Origin: LC029 sp036676475
GTDB taxonomy: Bacteria > Bacillota > Bacilli > Aneurinibacillales > RAOX-1
Reading direction: 5' to 3'
Assembly (NCBI GenBank): GCA_036676475.1
Contig: JAKFCU010000088.1
Location: 62,001-126,000 of the forward strand
DNA: 64,000 bases
Position numbers and translations under genes: made by a program. The notes under the pieces are model-generated. The model saw only the letters and a program-made list of their open reading frames with translations. It was not told the DNA's origin and ran no database searches. Positions 8,717-18,172 of this stretch are shown piece by piece; the first letter of the stretch is position 1; each line of letters opens with the position of its first letter.

Positions 8717-8750
8717 CTAAAACACGAACATTAAACAGTTCGGTTGTTGT
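8717..8750 (+). promoter_or_regulatory. Pair of inverted PurR boxes upstream of purE
   Basis: AAAACACGAACATT (core CGAAC 8725-8729) on the plus strand, and AACAACCGAACTGT on the minus strand (core GTTCG 8738-8742 on plus). Both fit the Bacillus PurBox (AWWWCCGAACWWT) with few mismatches; the inverted cores are about 15 nt apart. In Bacillus, PurR binds such pairs and represses the pur operon unless PRPP is high. It lies about 90-110 nt before purE, as expected. A clear -35/-10 pair was not identified. Confidence 0.8.
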
Positions 8751-8831
8751 TAAAATACGTATTTCTGGTTGTTTTTGTCTGGGGTTTATGTTTTACTAGA
8801 AGTGGATTAAACGTGCGTAGGAGGATTTACA

Positions 8832-9323
8832 ATGACTATACGAGTCGGAGTCATCATGGGAAGTACTTCGGATTGGGAAACTATGAAAGAAGCATGCAGT
8901 ATCCTGGATGAGATGGAAATCCCGTATGAAAAAAAAGTGGTATCGGCTCATCGAACCCCGGATTACATGTTTGAATATGCGGAGACTGCAAAACAGCGAG
9001 GGATCGAGGTCATTATTGCTGGTGCAGGTGGTGCGGCTCATCTGCCTGGCATGGTCGCTGCGAAGACCGAATTGCCGGTGATCGGAGTTCCGGTAAAGTC
9101 ATCTAATTTAAATGGATTGGATTCATTGCTATCGATCGTTCAAATGCCTGGGGGAGTTCCGGTTGCTACCGTAGCGATAGGGAAGGCTGGGGCAGTCAAT
9201 GCTGGACTGTTGGCAGCTCAGATCTTAGGAATCAAGTATCCGGATATCCAGGGTCGATTCGTTTTGCGAAGAGCAATAGCTAGGGAGCGCGTATTAGAGG
9301 GAGAGGGAGGCCAGCTGCCGTGA
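8832..9323 (+). CDS. purE: N5-carboxyaminoimidazole ribonucleotide mutase
   Basis: Class I PurE, converting N5-CAIR (from PurK) to CAIR. The GSTSDWETM motif near the N terminus binds the phosphate; SAHRTPDYMFEYA carries the catalytic histidine, and AGAGGAAHLPGMVAA is conserved. 163 residues, normal for bacterial octameric PurE. RBS GTAGGAGG precedes the ATG. First gene of the twelve-gene pur operon and overlaps purK by 4 nt (GTGA), so the two are coupled. Confidence 0.98.
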   Translation: MTIRVGVIMGSTSDWETMKEACSILDEMEIPYEKKVVSAHRTPDYMFEYAETAKQRGIEVIIAGAGGAAHLPGMVAAKTELPVIGVPVKSSNLNGLDSLLSIVQMPGGVPVATVAIGKAGAVNAGLLAAQILGIKYPDIQGRFVLRRAIARERVLEGEGGQLP

Positions 9324-10447
9324 AGGTAATCAAACCAGGCTCAACTATAGGAATCCTTGGAGGGGGCCAACTAGGAAGAATGTTGGTACTTGCTGGGCGA
9401 AATATGGGCTATCGTTTTATTACATTAGATCCTACATCTGACTCTCCTTGTGGACAGGTAGCGGACAGACAAATCGTTGCCGCCTTTTCTGATCTGCAAG
9501 CAGCTGAGGAACTAGCTAAAGCTAGTAAAGTTGTTACTTACGAATTTGAAAATGTCGATGCGGAAGTGGCTGCAAAGCTCGAAGAAACTTCCTTTGTTCC
9601 GCAAGGAAGCGAATTGCTGCGGATTACCCAGAACCGCATTCGCGAGAAATCAACCCTTCAGTCTTTTGAGATACCGATTGCCCCTTTTGAAGTTATCCAA
9701 TCGGAAGATGAATTGAGAAATGCCGTTCAAAAATTGAAGCTTCCCTGTGTGATGAAAACAGCCACCGGTGGTTACGATGGAAAAGGACAATGGGTGTTAC
9801 GCTCAGAAGAACAGATCCAACAGGCATATCAAGAGGCGGAAGAGACAGGGGCAGAGTTGATTGTTGAACAATATGTCTCCTTCACCAAAGAATTATCCGT
9901 AATTGCTGCACGCAACCTTCATGGGGAAATAAAGACCTTCCCTGTTGGAGAAAATATACATATTAACAATATCCTGCATCAAACCATCGTCCCTGCCCGA
10001 ATCGGGGAAGAAATAGCGGAAAAAGCGGAGTCCATTGCCAATCGCATAGCGAAAGTATTGGATGTCGTAGGGCTTATTGCGATCGAAATGTTTCTGACCG
10101 AGGGAGGTCAGATTATCGTAAATGAATTAGCGCCAAGACCCCACAATTCTGGGCACTATACAATGGAAGCTTGCGTTACCTCTCAATTTGAACAGCATAT
10201 CCGTGCGATTTGCGGTTTGCCGTTAGGCGATGTCACCATGCTTTCGCCGGTTGTGATGGTCAATCTATTGGGAGAGCATGTGGATCCAGTTCTGGAGAAG
10301 CTAGAACAGCTGCCGCTAACTGCCAAGCTTCATTTGTATGGCAAAGCAGAGAGTAAGCCAAAAAGAAAAATGGGTCATATTAATTTCTTGACCTCAACAG
10401 TGGATGAAGCATTAACTCAAATTAATCAGCTTGAAATATGGTCATAA
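9320..10447 (+). CDS. purK: N5-carboxyaminoimidazole ribonucleotide synthase
   Basis: ATP-grasp enzyme that carboxylates AIR with bicarbonate and ATP. ILGGGQLGRML at the N terminus, the ATP-grasp loop TATGGYDGKGQWV, and the late VNELAPRPHNSGHYTMEAC motif identify it. GTG start overlapping the purE stop; RBS GGGAGAGGGAGG lies just upstream. 375 residues, normal. Acts with PurE in the cytoplasm. Confidence 0.97.
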   Translation: MKVIKPGSTIGILGGGQLGRMLVLAGRNMGYRFITLDPTSDSPCGQVADRQIVAAFSDLQAAEELAKASKVVTYEFENVDAEVAAKLEETSFVPQGSELLRITQNRIREKSTLQSFEIPIAPFEVIQSEDELRNAVQKLKLPCVMKTATGGYDGKGQWVLRSEEQIQQAYQEAEETGAELIVEQYVSFTKELSVIAARNLHGEIKTFPVGENIHINNILHQTIVPARIGEEIAEKAESIANRIAKVLDVVGLIAIEMFLTEGGQIIVNELAPRPHNSGHYTMEACVTSQFEQHIRAICGLPLGDVTMLSPVVMVNLLGEHVDPVLEKLEQLPLTAKLHLYGKAESKPKRKMGHINFLTSTVDEALTQINQLEIWS

Positions 10448-10462
10448 ACGGAGGGAAAACAA

Positions 10463-11758
10463 ATGATTGAACGCTACAGCCGACCTGAAATGACAGCGAT
10501 CTGGACGGAAGAAAATAAATTTAAAGCCTGGTTAGAAGTGGAAATCTTAGCTTGTGAGGCATGGTCTGAATTAGGTCATATTCCAAAAGCTGATGTGGCA
10601 GTGCTTCGCCAAAATGCAGGATTTGATATCAATCGGATCTATAAAATTGAAGAAGAGACCCGTCATGATGTCGTTGCCTTTACCCGCGCGGTATCGGAAA
10701 CACTAGGAGAGGAAAAGAAATGGGTTCATTATGGGCTTACTTCTACAGATGTGGTGGATACGGCCTTATCTTATTTGCTGATACAGGCGAATACCATTCT
10801 AAAGAAAGACCTGGAAAACTTCATTTCCATCTTGACCGATAAAGCGAAGGAACATAAGCATACGGTTATGATGGGGCGGACCCACGGGGTACATGCGGAA
10901 CCTACGACTTTTGGCTTGAAATTAGCTTTATGGCGTGAAGAAATGAAAAGAAATCTGGAGCGTTTTGATAATGCAACGAAGCGAGTTGCTTTCGGTAAAA
11001 TATCCGGTGCCGTTGGAACCTATGCTAACATCGAACCGTTTGTGGAAGAATATGTATGCGGAAAGTTAGGACTTGAAGCGGCACCTATTTCGACTCAAAC
11101 CCTGCAACGTGACCGTCATGCAGAGTATATGGGAACCCTGGCGTTAATTGCTACCTCGATCGAAAAATTTGCAACCGAGATCCGCGGATTACAAAAGAGT
11201 GAAACGAGAGAAGTGGAAGAAGCTTTCGGAAAAGGCCAAAAAGGTTCGTCAGCTATGCCGCATAAGCGCAATCCGATCGGTAGCGAGAATATGTCTGGAT
11301 TGGCACGGGTGATTCGAGGCTACATGGTATCCTCTTATGAAAATGTATCACTTTGGCATGAACGTGACATTTCGCATTCCTCAGTTGAACGAGTCATTTT
11401 GCCAGATGCCACGATTCTGCTGAACTATATGCTGAACCGATTTGGTAACATCGTGAAAAATCTTACGGTATTCCCGGAAAACATGAAGCGCAACATGGAT
11501 CGTACTTTTGGTTTGATTTATTCCCAACGCGTCCTGCTCAAGTTGATCGATAAGGGACTAAGCAGAGAAGAAGCATATGACACCGTTCAGCAGAAAGCGA
11601 TGCAGTCGTGGGAAGAACAGCGTTCCTTCCGTCAAATCCTGGAAGAAGATTCTAAAGTAACGGAACTACTAACTCAGGAAGAAATGGATGATTGCTTCAA
11701 TTACAACTGGCATTTAAAACATGTGAATACGATTTTTGAACGTCTTGGGCTATCCTAA
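10463..11758 (+). CDS. purB: Adenylosuccinate lyase
   Basis: Works twice in purine synthesis: SAICAR to AICAR, and adenylosuccinate to AMP. The fumarase/aspartase superfamily signature GSSAMPHKRNPIGSE is present, as are TRHDVVAFTRAV and HYGLTSTDVVDTALS with the catalytic histidines. 431 residues, as in Bacillus. RBS GGAGGGAAA precedes the ATG, 15 nt after purK. Confidence 0.98.
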   Translation: MIERYSRPEMTAIWTEENKFKAWLEVEILACEAWSELGHIPKADVAVLRQNAGFDINRIYKIEEETRHDVVAFTRAVSETLGEEKKWVHYGLTSTDVVDTALSYLLIQANTILKKDLENFISILTDKAKEHKHTVMMGRTHGVHAEPTTFGLKLALWREEMKRNLERFDNATKRVAFGKISGAVGTYANIEPFVEEYVCGKLGLEAAPISTQTLQRDRHAEYMGTLALIATSIEKFATEIRGLQKSETREVEEAFGKGQKGSSAMPHKRNPIGSENMSGLARVIRGYMVSSYENVSLWHERDISHSSVERVILPDATILLNYMLNRFGNIVKNLTVFPENMKRNMDRTFGLIYSQRVLLKLIDKGLSREEAYDTVQQKAMQSWEEQRSFRQILEEDSKVTELLTQEEMDDCFNYNWHLKHVNTIFERLGLS

Positions 11759-11786
11759 AATCTAAAGAAGAGAGGGAAACCGGCAA

Positions 11787-12506
11787 ATGGAGAAATTAGA
11801 CATGCTCTATGAGGGCAAAGCGAAGAAGGTTTATCGGACGTCTGAACCCGATTTGTATTGGATTGAGTATAAGGATGATGCAACAGCCTTTAATGGATTG
11901 AAAAAAGCACAGATTACCGGCAAAGGTGTTTTAAATAATGAAATCAGTACCGTCTTCCTTAGTCTGTTAAAAGAAAAGGGAATTGAAAACCACTTTGTAA
12001 AAAAGATCTCTTCCACTGAACAAATCGTTCGGAAGGTCAAGATTATTCCTATTGAAGTCGTCGTTCGCAACCTCGCAGCCGGTTCCCTTGCCAAAAGATT
12101 AGGCCTAGAGGAAGGAACTCCTCTGTCTCATCCTATTGTTGAATTTTATTACAAGGATGATGAATTGGGCGACCCGTTTATCAATGATGATCACGTTGCT
12201 GTTTTACAGTTAGCTACGGTTGAGGATACATCCTATATGAAACAAATGGGGCTTCAAGTCAATGCGATATTAAAAGAATATATGGCCCAAAGAGGGATCA
12301 TTTTAGTAGACTTTAAGCTTGAATTTGGAAGAACAGACGATGGCAAAGTGATTTTAGCGGATGAAATCTCGCCGGATACTTGTCGTTTTTGGGATGCAGA
12401 TACGATGGAGAAGCTAGACAAAGACCGGTTCCGCCGCGATTTGGGGAATGTGGAGGAAGCTTATCAAGAAATCTTGCGACGCTTAGGAGGAGAAGCTCAT
12501 GTTTAA
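11787..12506 (+). CDS. purC: Phosphoribosylaminoimidazole-succinocarboxamide synthase
   Basis: SAICAR synthetase joining CAIR and aspartate. LYEGKAKKVYRT (ATP-binding), PIEVVVRNLAAGSLAKRLG and LADEISPDTCRFWD are the family signatures. 239 residues, normal for the single-domain bacterial enzyme. It overlaps purS by 8 nt. Confidence 0.98.
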   Translation: MEKLDMLYEGKAKKVYRTSEPDLYWIEYKDDATAFNGLKKAQITGKGVLNNEISTVFLSLLKEKGIENHFVKKISSTEQIVRKVKIIPIEVVVRNLAAGSLAKRLGLEEGTPLSHPIVEFYYKDDELGDPFINDDHVAVLQLATVEDTSYMKQMGLQVNAILKEYMAQRGIILVDFKLEFGRTDDGKVILADEISPDTCRFWDADTMEKLDKDRFRRDLGNVEEAYQEILRRLGGEAHV

Positions 12507-12747
12507 AGCTACAGTATATGTCACGTTAAGAGAAAGTGTACTGGACCCACAAGGAAATGCGGTTCGCGAATCGCTTCATACCTTGGGATATGACGAAGTG
12601 GGGGATGTTCGAATCGGGAAGTACATGGAGTTAGAAGTTCGTTTGAATGATCGGGCGGCAGCGGAAGAACGAGTGAAAGAAATGTGTGAAAAGCTGTTAG
12701 CGAACACGGTCATTGAGGACTACCGCTACGAACTTCAGGAGGTTTAA
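12499..12747 (+). CDS. purS: FGAM synthase, PurS subunit
   Basis: Small (82 aa) structural subunit that bridges PurQ and PurL in the three-part FGAM synthase of Gram-positive bacteria. YVTLRESVLDPQGNAVRESLHTLGYDEVGDVRIGKY fits the family. GGAGGAG lies inside the purC 3' end before the ATG; overlap suggests coupled translation. Confidence 0.97.
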   Translation: MFKATVYVTLRESVLDPQGNAVRESLHTLGYDEVGDVRIGKYMELEVRLNDRAAAEERVKEMCEKLLANTVIEDYRYELQEV

Positions 12748-12751
12748 TCAC

Positions 12752-13435
12752 ATGAATTTCGCTGTTCTAGTGTTTCCAGGTTCCAACTGTGATATTGATA
12801 TGTATAAGGCTGTTGAGGACTGTCTGGGTGAGCCTGTAGACTACGTGTGGTATACAGAAACGGACATATCCAAGTATGATGCTATTCTTTTGCCTGGAGG
12901 ATTCTCCTATGGAGATTACCTTCGCCCTGGTGCTATGGCTAGCTTTGCTCCCGTGATGGAACAGGTGAAAAAAGCAGCGGCAGAAGGAAAATTGGTTCTT
13001 GGGGTTTGCAATGGGTTTCAAGTGTTGACAGAGGCGGGACTTCTTCCTGGTGCTTTAAGAAGAAATCAAAGCCTTAAATTCAATTGTAAAATGCTCGATT
13101 TGAAGGTGGAGAACAACGAAACGCCTTTCACATCGGAATATGAAAAGGGAGAGATCGTTCAAATACCGATCGCCCACGGTGATGGAAATTACTTTTGTGA
13201 TGATGAAACCCTGAAGCAGTTGGAAGAAAGCAATCGCATCATCTTCCGCTATGAAGGACTTAATCCGAATGGTTCTGTTGCTGAAATTGCCGGAATCATC
13301 AATGAAGAAGGAAACGTTTTAGGCATGATGCCCCATCCAGAAAGAGCCGTTCATGATTGGTTGGGTTCCGTAGATGGCAAGCGGATATTTGCCTCAATTC
13401 TTAAGTATTGGAGGGATAAGAACCGTGCAGCATAG
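12752..13435 (+). CDS. purQ: FGAM synthase, glutamine amidotransferase subunit
   Basis: Supplies ammonia from glutamine to PurL. Class I amidotransferase: VFPGSNCDIDMY at the N terminus, nucleophile cysteine in VLGVCNGFQVL, histidine/glutamate in GMMPHPERAVHDW. 227 residues. The ATG at 12752 follows CAGGAGGT; an in-frame start at 12713 lies inside purS and is not favoured. Overlaps purL by 11 nt. Confidence 0.97.
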   Translation: MNFAVLVFPGSNCDIDMYKAVEDCLGEPVDYVWYTETDISKYDAILLPGGFSYGDYLRPGAMASFAPVMEQVKKAAAEGKLVLGVCNGFQVLTEAGLLPGALRRNQSLKFNCKMLDLKVENNETPFTSEYEKGEIVQIPIAHGDGNYFCDDETLKQLEESNRIIFRYEGLNPNGSVAEIAGIINEEGNVLGMMPHPERAVHDWLGSVDGKRIFASILKYWRDKNRAA

Positions 13436-15656
13436 AGAGCCTACCCCAGACCAAATTGCAGACCAAGGCATTTATCGCGAGATGGGTCTAACTCCTGAAG
13501 AATATCAAAAAGTGATAGGAATTTTAGGGCGTAAGCCTAATTATACGGAAATCGGAATTTTTAGCGTTATGTGGTCGGAACACTGCAGCTATAAGAATTC
13601 GAAGCCGGTTCTTCGCAAATTCCCAACGAGTGGACCAAGGGTTCTTCAAGGTCCAGGGGAAGGAGCCGGAATCGTAGACATCGGGGATAATCAAGCGGTA
13701 GTCTTTAAGATGGAGAGTCATAATCATCCGTCTGCCATTGAACCTTACCAGGGAGCAGCAACAGGAGTAGGCGGTATTATCCGCGATGTATTCTCCATGG
13801 GGGCAAGACCGATTGCGCTTCTCAATTCCCTCCGTTTTGGAGAATTGGATACGTCTCGTACTAAATATTTGTTTGAAAATGTCGTAGCCGGAATCGCAGG
13901 ATACGGAAACTGTATGGGAATTCCTACGGTTGGCGGAGAGGCCGTTTTTGATCCAAGCTATGAAGGAAACCCTTTGGTTAATGCCATGTGTGTGGGGCTG
14001 ATTAACCATGATGAGATTCAAAAAGGCGTGGCGAAAGGAATCGGCAACCCGGTTATTTATGTAGGAGCATCTACAGGAAGAGACGGGATCCATGGAGCTA
14101 CTTTTGCCTCTGAAGAATTAAGTGAAGAATCTGAAGCAAAGCGCCCAGCTGTTCAAGTCGGAGATCCTTTTATGGAAAAGCTGCTGCTTGAGGCAACACT
14201 TGAATTAATTGCTTCTGGCTACGTGGTGGGTATTCAGGATATGGGAGCAGCGGGTTTAACCAGTTCAAGTTCGGAAATGGCGAGTAAAGCCGGAAATGGA
14301 ATTGAATTGAATCTGGATTTAGTTCCTCAGCGGGAAAAAGATATGACTGCCTATGAAATGATGCTTTCTGAATCCCAGGAAAGAATGCTCGTTGTGGTCA
14401 AGCAAGGTACAGAAGAAGAGGTATATAAAATATTTGAAAAATGGGGACTCCATGCTGTGGTGATTGGTCAAGTGACCGATGACAATATGCTCCGCGTACT
14501 GCACAAGGGAGACGTGATGGCGGAAATTCCAGCGGATAAGTTGGCTGAAGATGCACCGGTTTACTATAAGCCTTCCAAGGTTCCGGCTTATTATGAAGAG
14601 TTTGCCACCATGAACCCTGCCCAAATCGAAGAAACACAGGATTACAATGAAACGCTCTTACACCTATTAGCTGCTCCGACCGTTGCCAGCAAGGAGTGGA
14701 TTTATAACCAGTACGATTATATGGTGCGAACCAATACGGCAGTTTATCCCGGTTCAGATGCTGCTGTTGTGGCTATTCGCGGAACCCGCAAAGCTCTAGC
14801 TATGTCGACGGACTGTAATGGGCGATATGTCTACCTTGATCCTTATCAAGGAGGAGCGATAGCGGTGGCGGAAGCGGCCCGGAATGTGGTTTGCTCGGGT
14901 GGATCTCCTCTGGCGATTACTGACAATTTGAATTTCGGCAATCCAGAGAAGCCTGAAATTTTCTGGCAGATCGAACAGGCAGCCGAAGGAATCAGTGAGG
15001 CTTGCCGTCAATTAAATACGCCTGTTATCGGCGGGAATGTCAGTCTTTATAATGAAACAAATGGAGTAGCCATCTATCCGACACCAACCATTGGAATGGT
15101 TGGTTTGATTGATGATATGTCCCACATTACCACCCAAGATTTTAAAAATGAGGGAGATTCCATTATTCTCTTAGGAGAAACTAAAGCGGAAATCGGCGGA
15201 TCAGAATATCAGAAACTGCTGCTTGGACGGATTGAAGGAAGACCGCCTCAAATTGATTTGACTGTTGAAAATAAAGTCCAAAGCATGACCCTAGAAGCCA
15301 TTCGTGCAGGACACGTTCAATCGGCGCATGACTTATCCGAAGGCGGGTTGGCTGTTGCTTTGGCTGAGTGTTGTATGGGTAGAAATTTGGGAGCTAATAT
15401 TAATGTAGAAACAGGGCTTCGACCTGATCTCGCGCTATTTAGTGAATCCCAATCCCGTATTCTTATTTCTGTATCTCCGCAAAATGTAGAAAAGGTAAAA
15501 CAATTAGCGGAGCAGCAAGGAGTACCGTTTACAGAGCTCGGTAAGGTTGGATCTGAACAGCTAATGATTCATGTCAATGGAACGGTTATTGTTGATCAGC
15601 CGCTTGAAAAAATAAAATCAGCTTGGAAGGATGCGATTCCATGTTTGATGACGTAA
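13425..15656 (+). CDS. purL: FGAM synthase, PurL subunit
   Basis: Catalytic subunit of the small type (743 aa), which needs PurS and PurQ, unlike the large proteobacterial form. WSEHCSYKNSKPVLRKFPT, the ATP site DNQAVVFKMESHNHPSAIEP, and the repeated DLSEGGLAVALAECC motif are diagnostic. GTG start at 13425 is set by TGGAGGG (13409-13415). Overlaps purQ upstream and purF downstream. Confidence 0.97.
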   Translation: MQHREPTPDQIADQGIYREMGLTPEEYQKVIGILGRKPNYTEIGIFSVMWSEHCSYKNSKPVLRKFPTSGPRVLQGPGEGAGIVDIGDNQAVVFKMESHNHPSAIEPYQGAATGVGGIIRDVFSMGARPIALLNSLRFGELDTSRTKYLFENVVAGIAGYGNCMGIPTVGGEAVFDPSYEGNPLVNAMCVGLINHDEIQKGVAKGIGNPVIYVGASTGRDGIHGATFASEELSEESEAKRPAVQVGDPFMEKLLLEATLELIASGYVVGIQDMGAAGLTSSSSEMASKAGNGIELNLDLVPQREKDMTAYEMMLSESQERMLVVVKQGTEEEVYKIFEKWGLHAVVIGQVTDDNMLRVLHKGDVMAEIPADKLAEDAPVYYKPSKVPAYYEEFATMNPAQIEETQDYNETLLHLLAAPTVASKEWIYNQYDYMVRTNTAVYPGSDAAVVAIRGTRKALAMSTDCNGRYVYLDPYQGGAIAVAEAARNVVCSGGSPLAITDNLNFGNPEKPEIFWQIEQAAEGISEACRQLNTPVIGGNVSLYNETNGVAIYPTPTIGMVGLIDDMSHITTQDFKNEGDSIILLGETKAEIGGSEYQKLLLGRIEGRPPQIDLTVENKVQSMTLEAIRAGHVQSAHDLSEGGLAVALAECCMGRNLGANINVETGLRPDLALFSESQSRILISVSPQNVEKVKQLAEQQGVPFTELGKVGSEQLMIHVNGTVIVDQPLEKIKSAWKDAIPCLMT

Positions 15657-17068
15657 TTTGGGATAAGTTAAATGAGGAATGTGGAGTATTTGGGGTGTTT
15701 GGACATCACGATGCTCCCCAGTTAACCTATTACGGGATCCATGCTCTACAGCATCGTGGGCAAGAATCTGCAGGTATCTGTGCTTCAAATGGAGAAAAAT
15801 TTAACTACCATCGCGGAATGGGGTTAGTAACTGAGGCTTTTGGAAACGAAGAGCTCAAGGAGATTCACGGTCATTTAGCGATTGGACATGTCCGTTATAC
15901 GACAGCAGGAGAAAGCAAGATTGAAAATGCTCAACCGCTCATTTTCAAATATAGCCAAGGAAATTTGGCTTTAGCTCATAACGGGAATCTTGTAAATGCA
16001 AAGCAAGTCAAGCACCAGCTTGAGCGTCAAGGTTCCATTTTTCAAACCACGAGTGATACCGAAGTAATTGCGCACTTGATTGCCCGTTCGGGTTATGAAA
16101 GAATCGAAGATGCTGTAAGGGAATCGTTGCGCATGATCAAAGGAGCCTATGCGCTGTTGATCATGACGCAAAATAAGTTGATTGTTACGTTAGACCCCAA
16201 TGGTCTCAGACCCCTATCCTTAGGGAAAATTGGGCAGGGATATGTGGTATCTTCGGAAACCTGTGCCTTTGATGTAATCGGAGCCACCTATCTTCGGGAA
16301 GTTGAACCGGGAGAGATGGTCATTATCGATCAGGAGGGAATTCGCTCCGAACGAGTTTCCGGTACCACGCAACGATCCATCTGTTCTTTTGAATATATCT
16401 ATTTCGCCAGACCGGATAGTGACATTGACGGTATTAATGTTCACCAAGCGCGGAAACAGCTTGGAAGACAATTGGCCAAGGAATCCCCAGTGGTTGCCGA
16501 TGTCGTAACCGGGGTTCCAGATTCAAGCATGTCAGCTGCTATTGGGTATGCAGAAGCGACGGGAATTCCCTATGAATTAGGGTTAATTAAAAATCGCTAT
16601 GTGGGGCGGACCTTTATTCAGCCGAGCCAGGAGCTGCGTGCTCAAGGGGTAAGGATGAAGCTTAGTGCGGTTCGCAAGGTCGTAGAGGGAAAACGAGTCG
16701 TGATGATCGATGATTCTATCGTGCGCGGAACGACAAGCGGCCGGATTGTCAGCATGCTTCGGGAAGCGGGTGCAAAAGAGGTTCATGTGCGGATTAGTTC
16801 TCCCCCTATTATGAACCCATGTTTCTATGGAATTGACACTTCTTCGAGAGAAGAATTAATTGCAGCGAAGAAATCCATCGAAGAAATGCGGGAATTTATC
16901 GGAGCTGACAGTCTAGAGTTCCTGACTGTGGAAGGTCTAATGGAAGGTATCGGACGTGGGGATGATCATCCCAATCGCGGACACTGCTTAGCATGCTTTA
17001 CGGGGCAATATCCTACCGAAATCTATGAAGAAACAACACCGGGGAACTGTGAAAGTCTGGTTAAATGA
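15641..17068 (+). CDS. purF: Amidophosphoribosyltransferase
   Basis: Commits PRPP to purine synthesis by forming phosphoribosylamine. A 13-residue propeptide precedes the N-terminal nucleophile C14 (NEE-CGVFGVFGH). The PRPP motif is VVMIDDSIVRGTT. Four cysteines typical of the Bacillus-type 4Fe-4S enzyme are present (SICSFEY, NPCFYGI, GHCLACF). 475 residues. ATG 15641 is 10 nt after GGAAGG and overlaps the purL end by 16 nt; a TTG at 15623 is not favoured. Confidence 0.97.
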   Translation: MFDDVIWDKLNEECGVFGVFGHHDAPQLTYYGIHALQHRGQESAGICASNGEKFNYHRGMGLVTEAFGNEELKEIHGHLAIGHVRYTTAGESKIENAQPLIFKYSQGNLALAHNGNLVNAKQVKHQLERQGSIFQTTSDTEVIAHLIARSGYERIEDAVRESLRMIKGAYALLIMTQNKLIVTLDPNGLRPLSLGKIGQGYVVSSETCAFDVIGATYLREVEPGEMVIIDQEGIRSERVSGTTQRSICSFEYIYFARPDSDIDGINVHQARKQLGRQLAKESPVVADVVTGVPDSSMSAAIGYAEATGIPYELGLIKNRYVGRTFIQPSQELRAQGVRMKLSAVRKVVEGKRVVMIDDSIVRGTTSGRIVSMLREAGAKEVHVRISSPPIMNPCFYGIDTSSREELIAAKKSIEEMREFIGADSLEFLTVEGLMEGIGRGDDHPNRGHCLACFTGQYPTEIYEETTPGNCESLVK

Positions 17069-17128
17069 ATCCATTCGATTAGTGGGGAACGATCTGGAGA
17101 TCCAAGCGCAATAAGGGAGGAAGTTCGA

Positions 17129-18172
17129 ATGAGTGAAGCCTATCGCAAGGCTGGCGTAGATATTGATGCGGGTAATGAAGCCGTAGAGCGAATGAAAAAG
17201 CATGTGAAGAAAACATTCCGTCCTGAAGTACTAACAGGATTGGGTGGATTTGGTGCTCTCTTTCAATTAAATACAAAAAATATAGAAGAGCCTGTTCTTG
17301 TTTCTGGAACCGATGGCGTAGGGACCAAGCTAAAGTTGGCATTTGCGATGGATAAGCATGATACCATTGGTGTAGATGCCGTAGCCATGTGTGTAAATGA
17401 TGTCATTGTGCAAGGTGCTGAACCTCTCTTTTTCCTAGATTATCTTGCTTGTGGGAAGGTTGTCCCGGAAAAGATTGAAGCGATTGTCAAAGGTATTGCT
17501 GATGGCTGCGAGATGGCAGGCTGTGCATTGATTGGCGGGGAAACAGCAGAAATGCCTGGGATGTATTCGGAAGGTGAATATGATATTGCCGGATTTACGG
17601 TTGGGATCGTGGATCGAAAAAAGGTCATTGATGGAACCGCCATTGCGCCGGGAGATGTGCTGATTGGGTTAGCATCGAGTGGGGTTCACAGCAATGGATT
17701 CTCCCTCGTTCGCAAGGTATTGCTGGAAGACGCAGGGCTTTCTTTGCATGAAGAAGCGGATGGCTTGCCATCGAAGCTAGGTGAAGTACTTCTCACGCCA
17801 ACACGGATTTATGTCAAACCGATTTTGAACCTGCTAAAGGATTATTCCATCAAAGGAATGGTTCATGTGACGGGTGGCGGATTCTATGACAATATTCCAA
17901 GGGTGCTTCCAGCAGGTGTCCAGGCAGAAATTGAACGTGGAGCATGGCCTGTGCTGCCTATATTTAATCTGATTCAAGAAAAGGGCCAGATTTCTATTTA
18001 CGATATGTATCGCACATTTAATATGGGAATTGGGATGATTCTTGTTGTTCAAGCGGAAGATAGCGAGGCGATTCTAGATAAGTTATCCTCCCTTGGTGAA
18101 GAAGCCTACCGTATTGGCATTATCGCAGAAGGGACGGCCGGAGTGGTATTGAATGGAGGCCAGCAAGAATGA
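17129..18172 (+). CDS. purM: Phosphoribosylformylglycinamidine cyclo-ligase
   Basis: AIR synthetase, closing the imidazole ring of FGAM with ATP. YRKAGVDIDAGNEAV, the PurM-type SGTDGVGTKLKLAF and GGETAEMPGMYSEGEYDIAGF are conserved. 347 residues, normal. GGGAGGAAG precedes the ATG. It overlaps purN by 4 nt (ATGA). Confidence 0.98.
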   Translation: MSEAYRKAGVDIDAGNEAVERMKKHVKKTFRPEVLTGLGGFGALFQLNTKNIEEPVLVSGTDGVGTKLKLAFAMDKHDTIGVDAVAMCVNDVIVQGAEPLFFLDYLACGKVVPEKIEAIVKGIADGCEMAGCALIGGETAEMPGMYSEGEYDIAGFTVGIVDRKKVIDGTAIAPGDVLIGLASSGVHSNGFSLVRKVLLEDAGLSLHEEADGLPSKLGEVLLTPTRIYVKPILNLLKDYSIKGMVHVTGGGFYDNIPRVLPAGVQAEIERGAWPVLPIFNLIQEKGQISIYDMYRTFNMGIGMILVVQAEDSEAILDKLSSLGEEAYRIGIIAEGTAGVVLNGGQQE

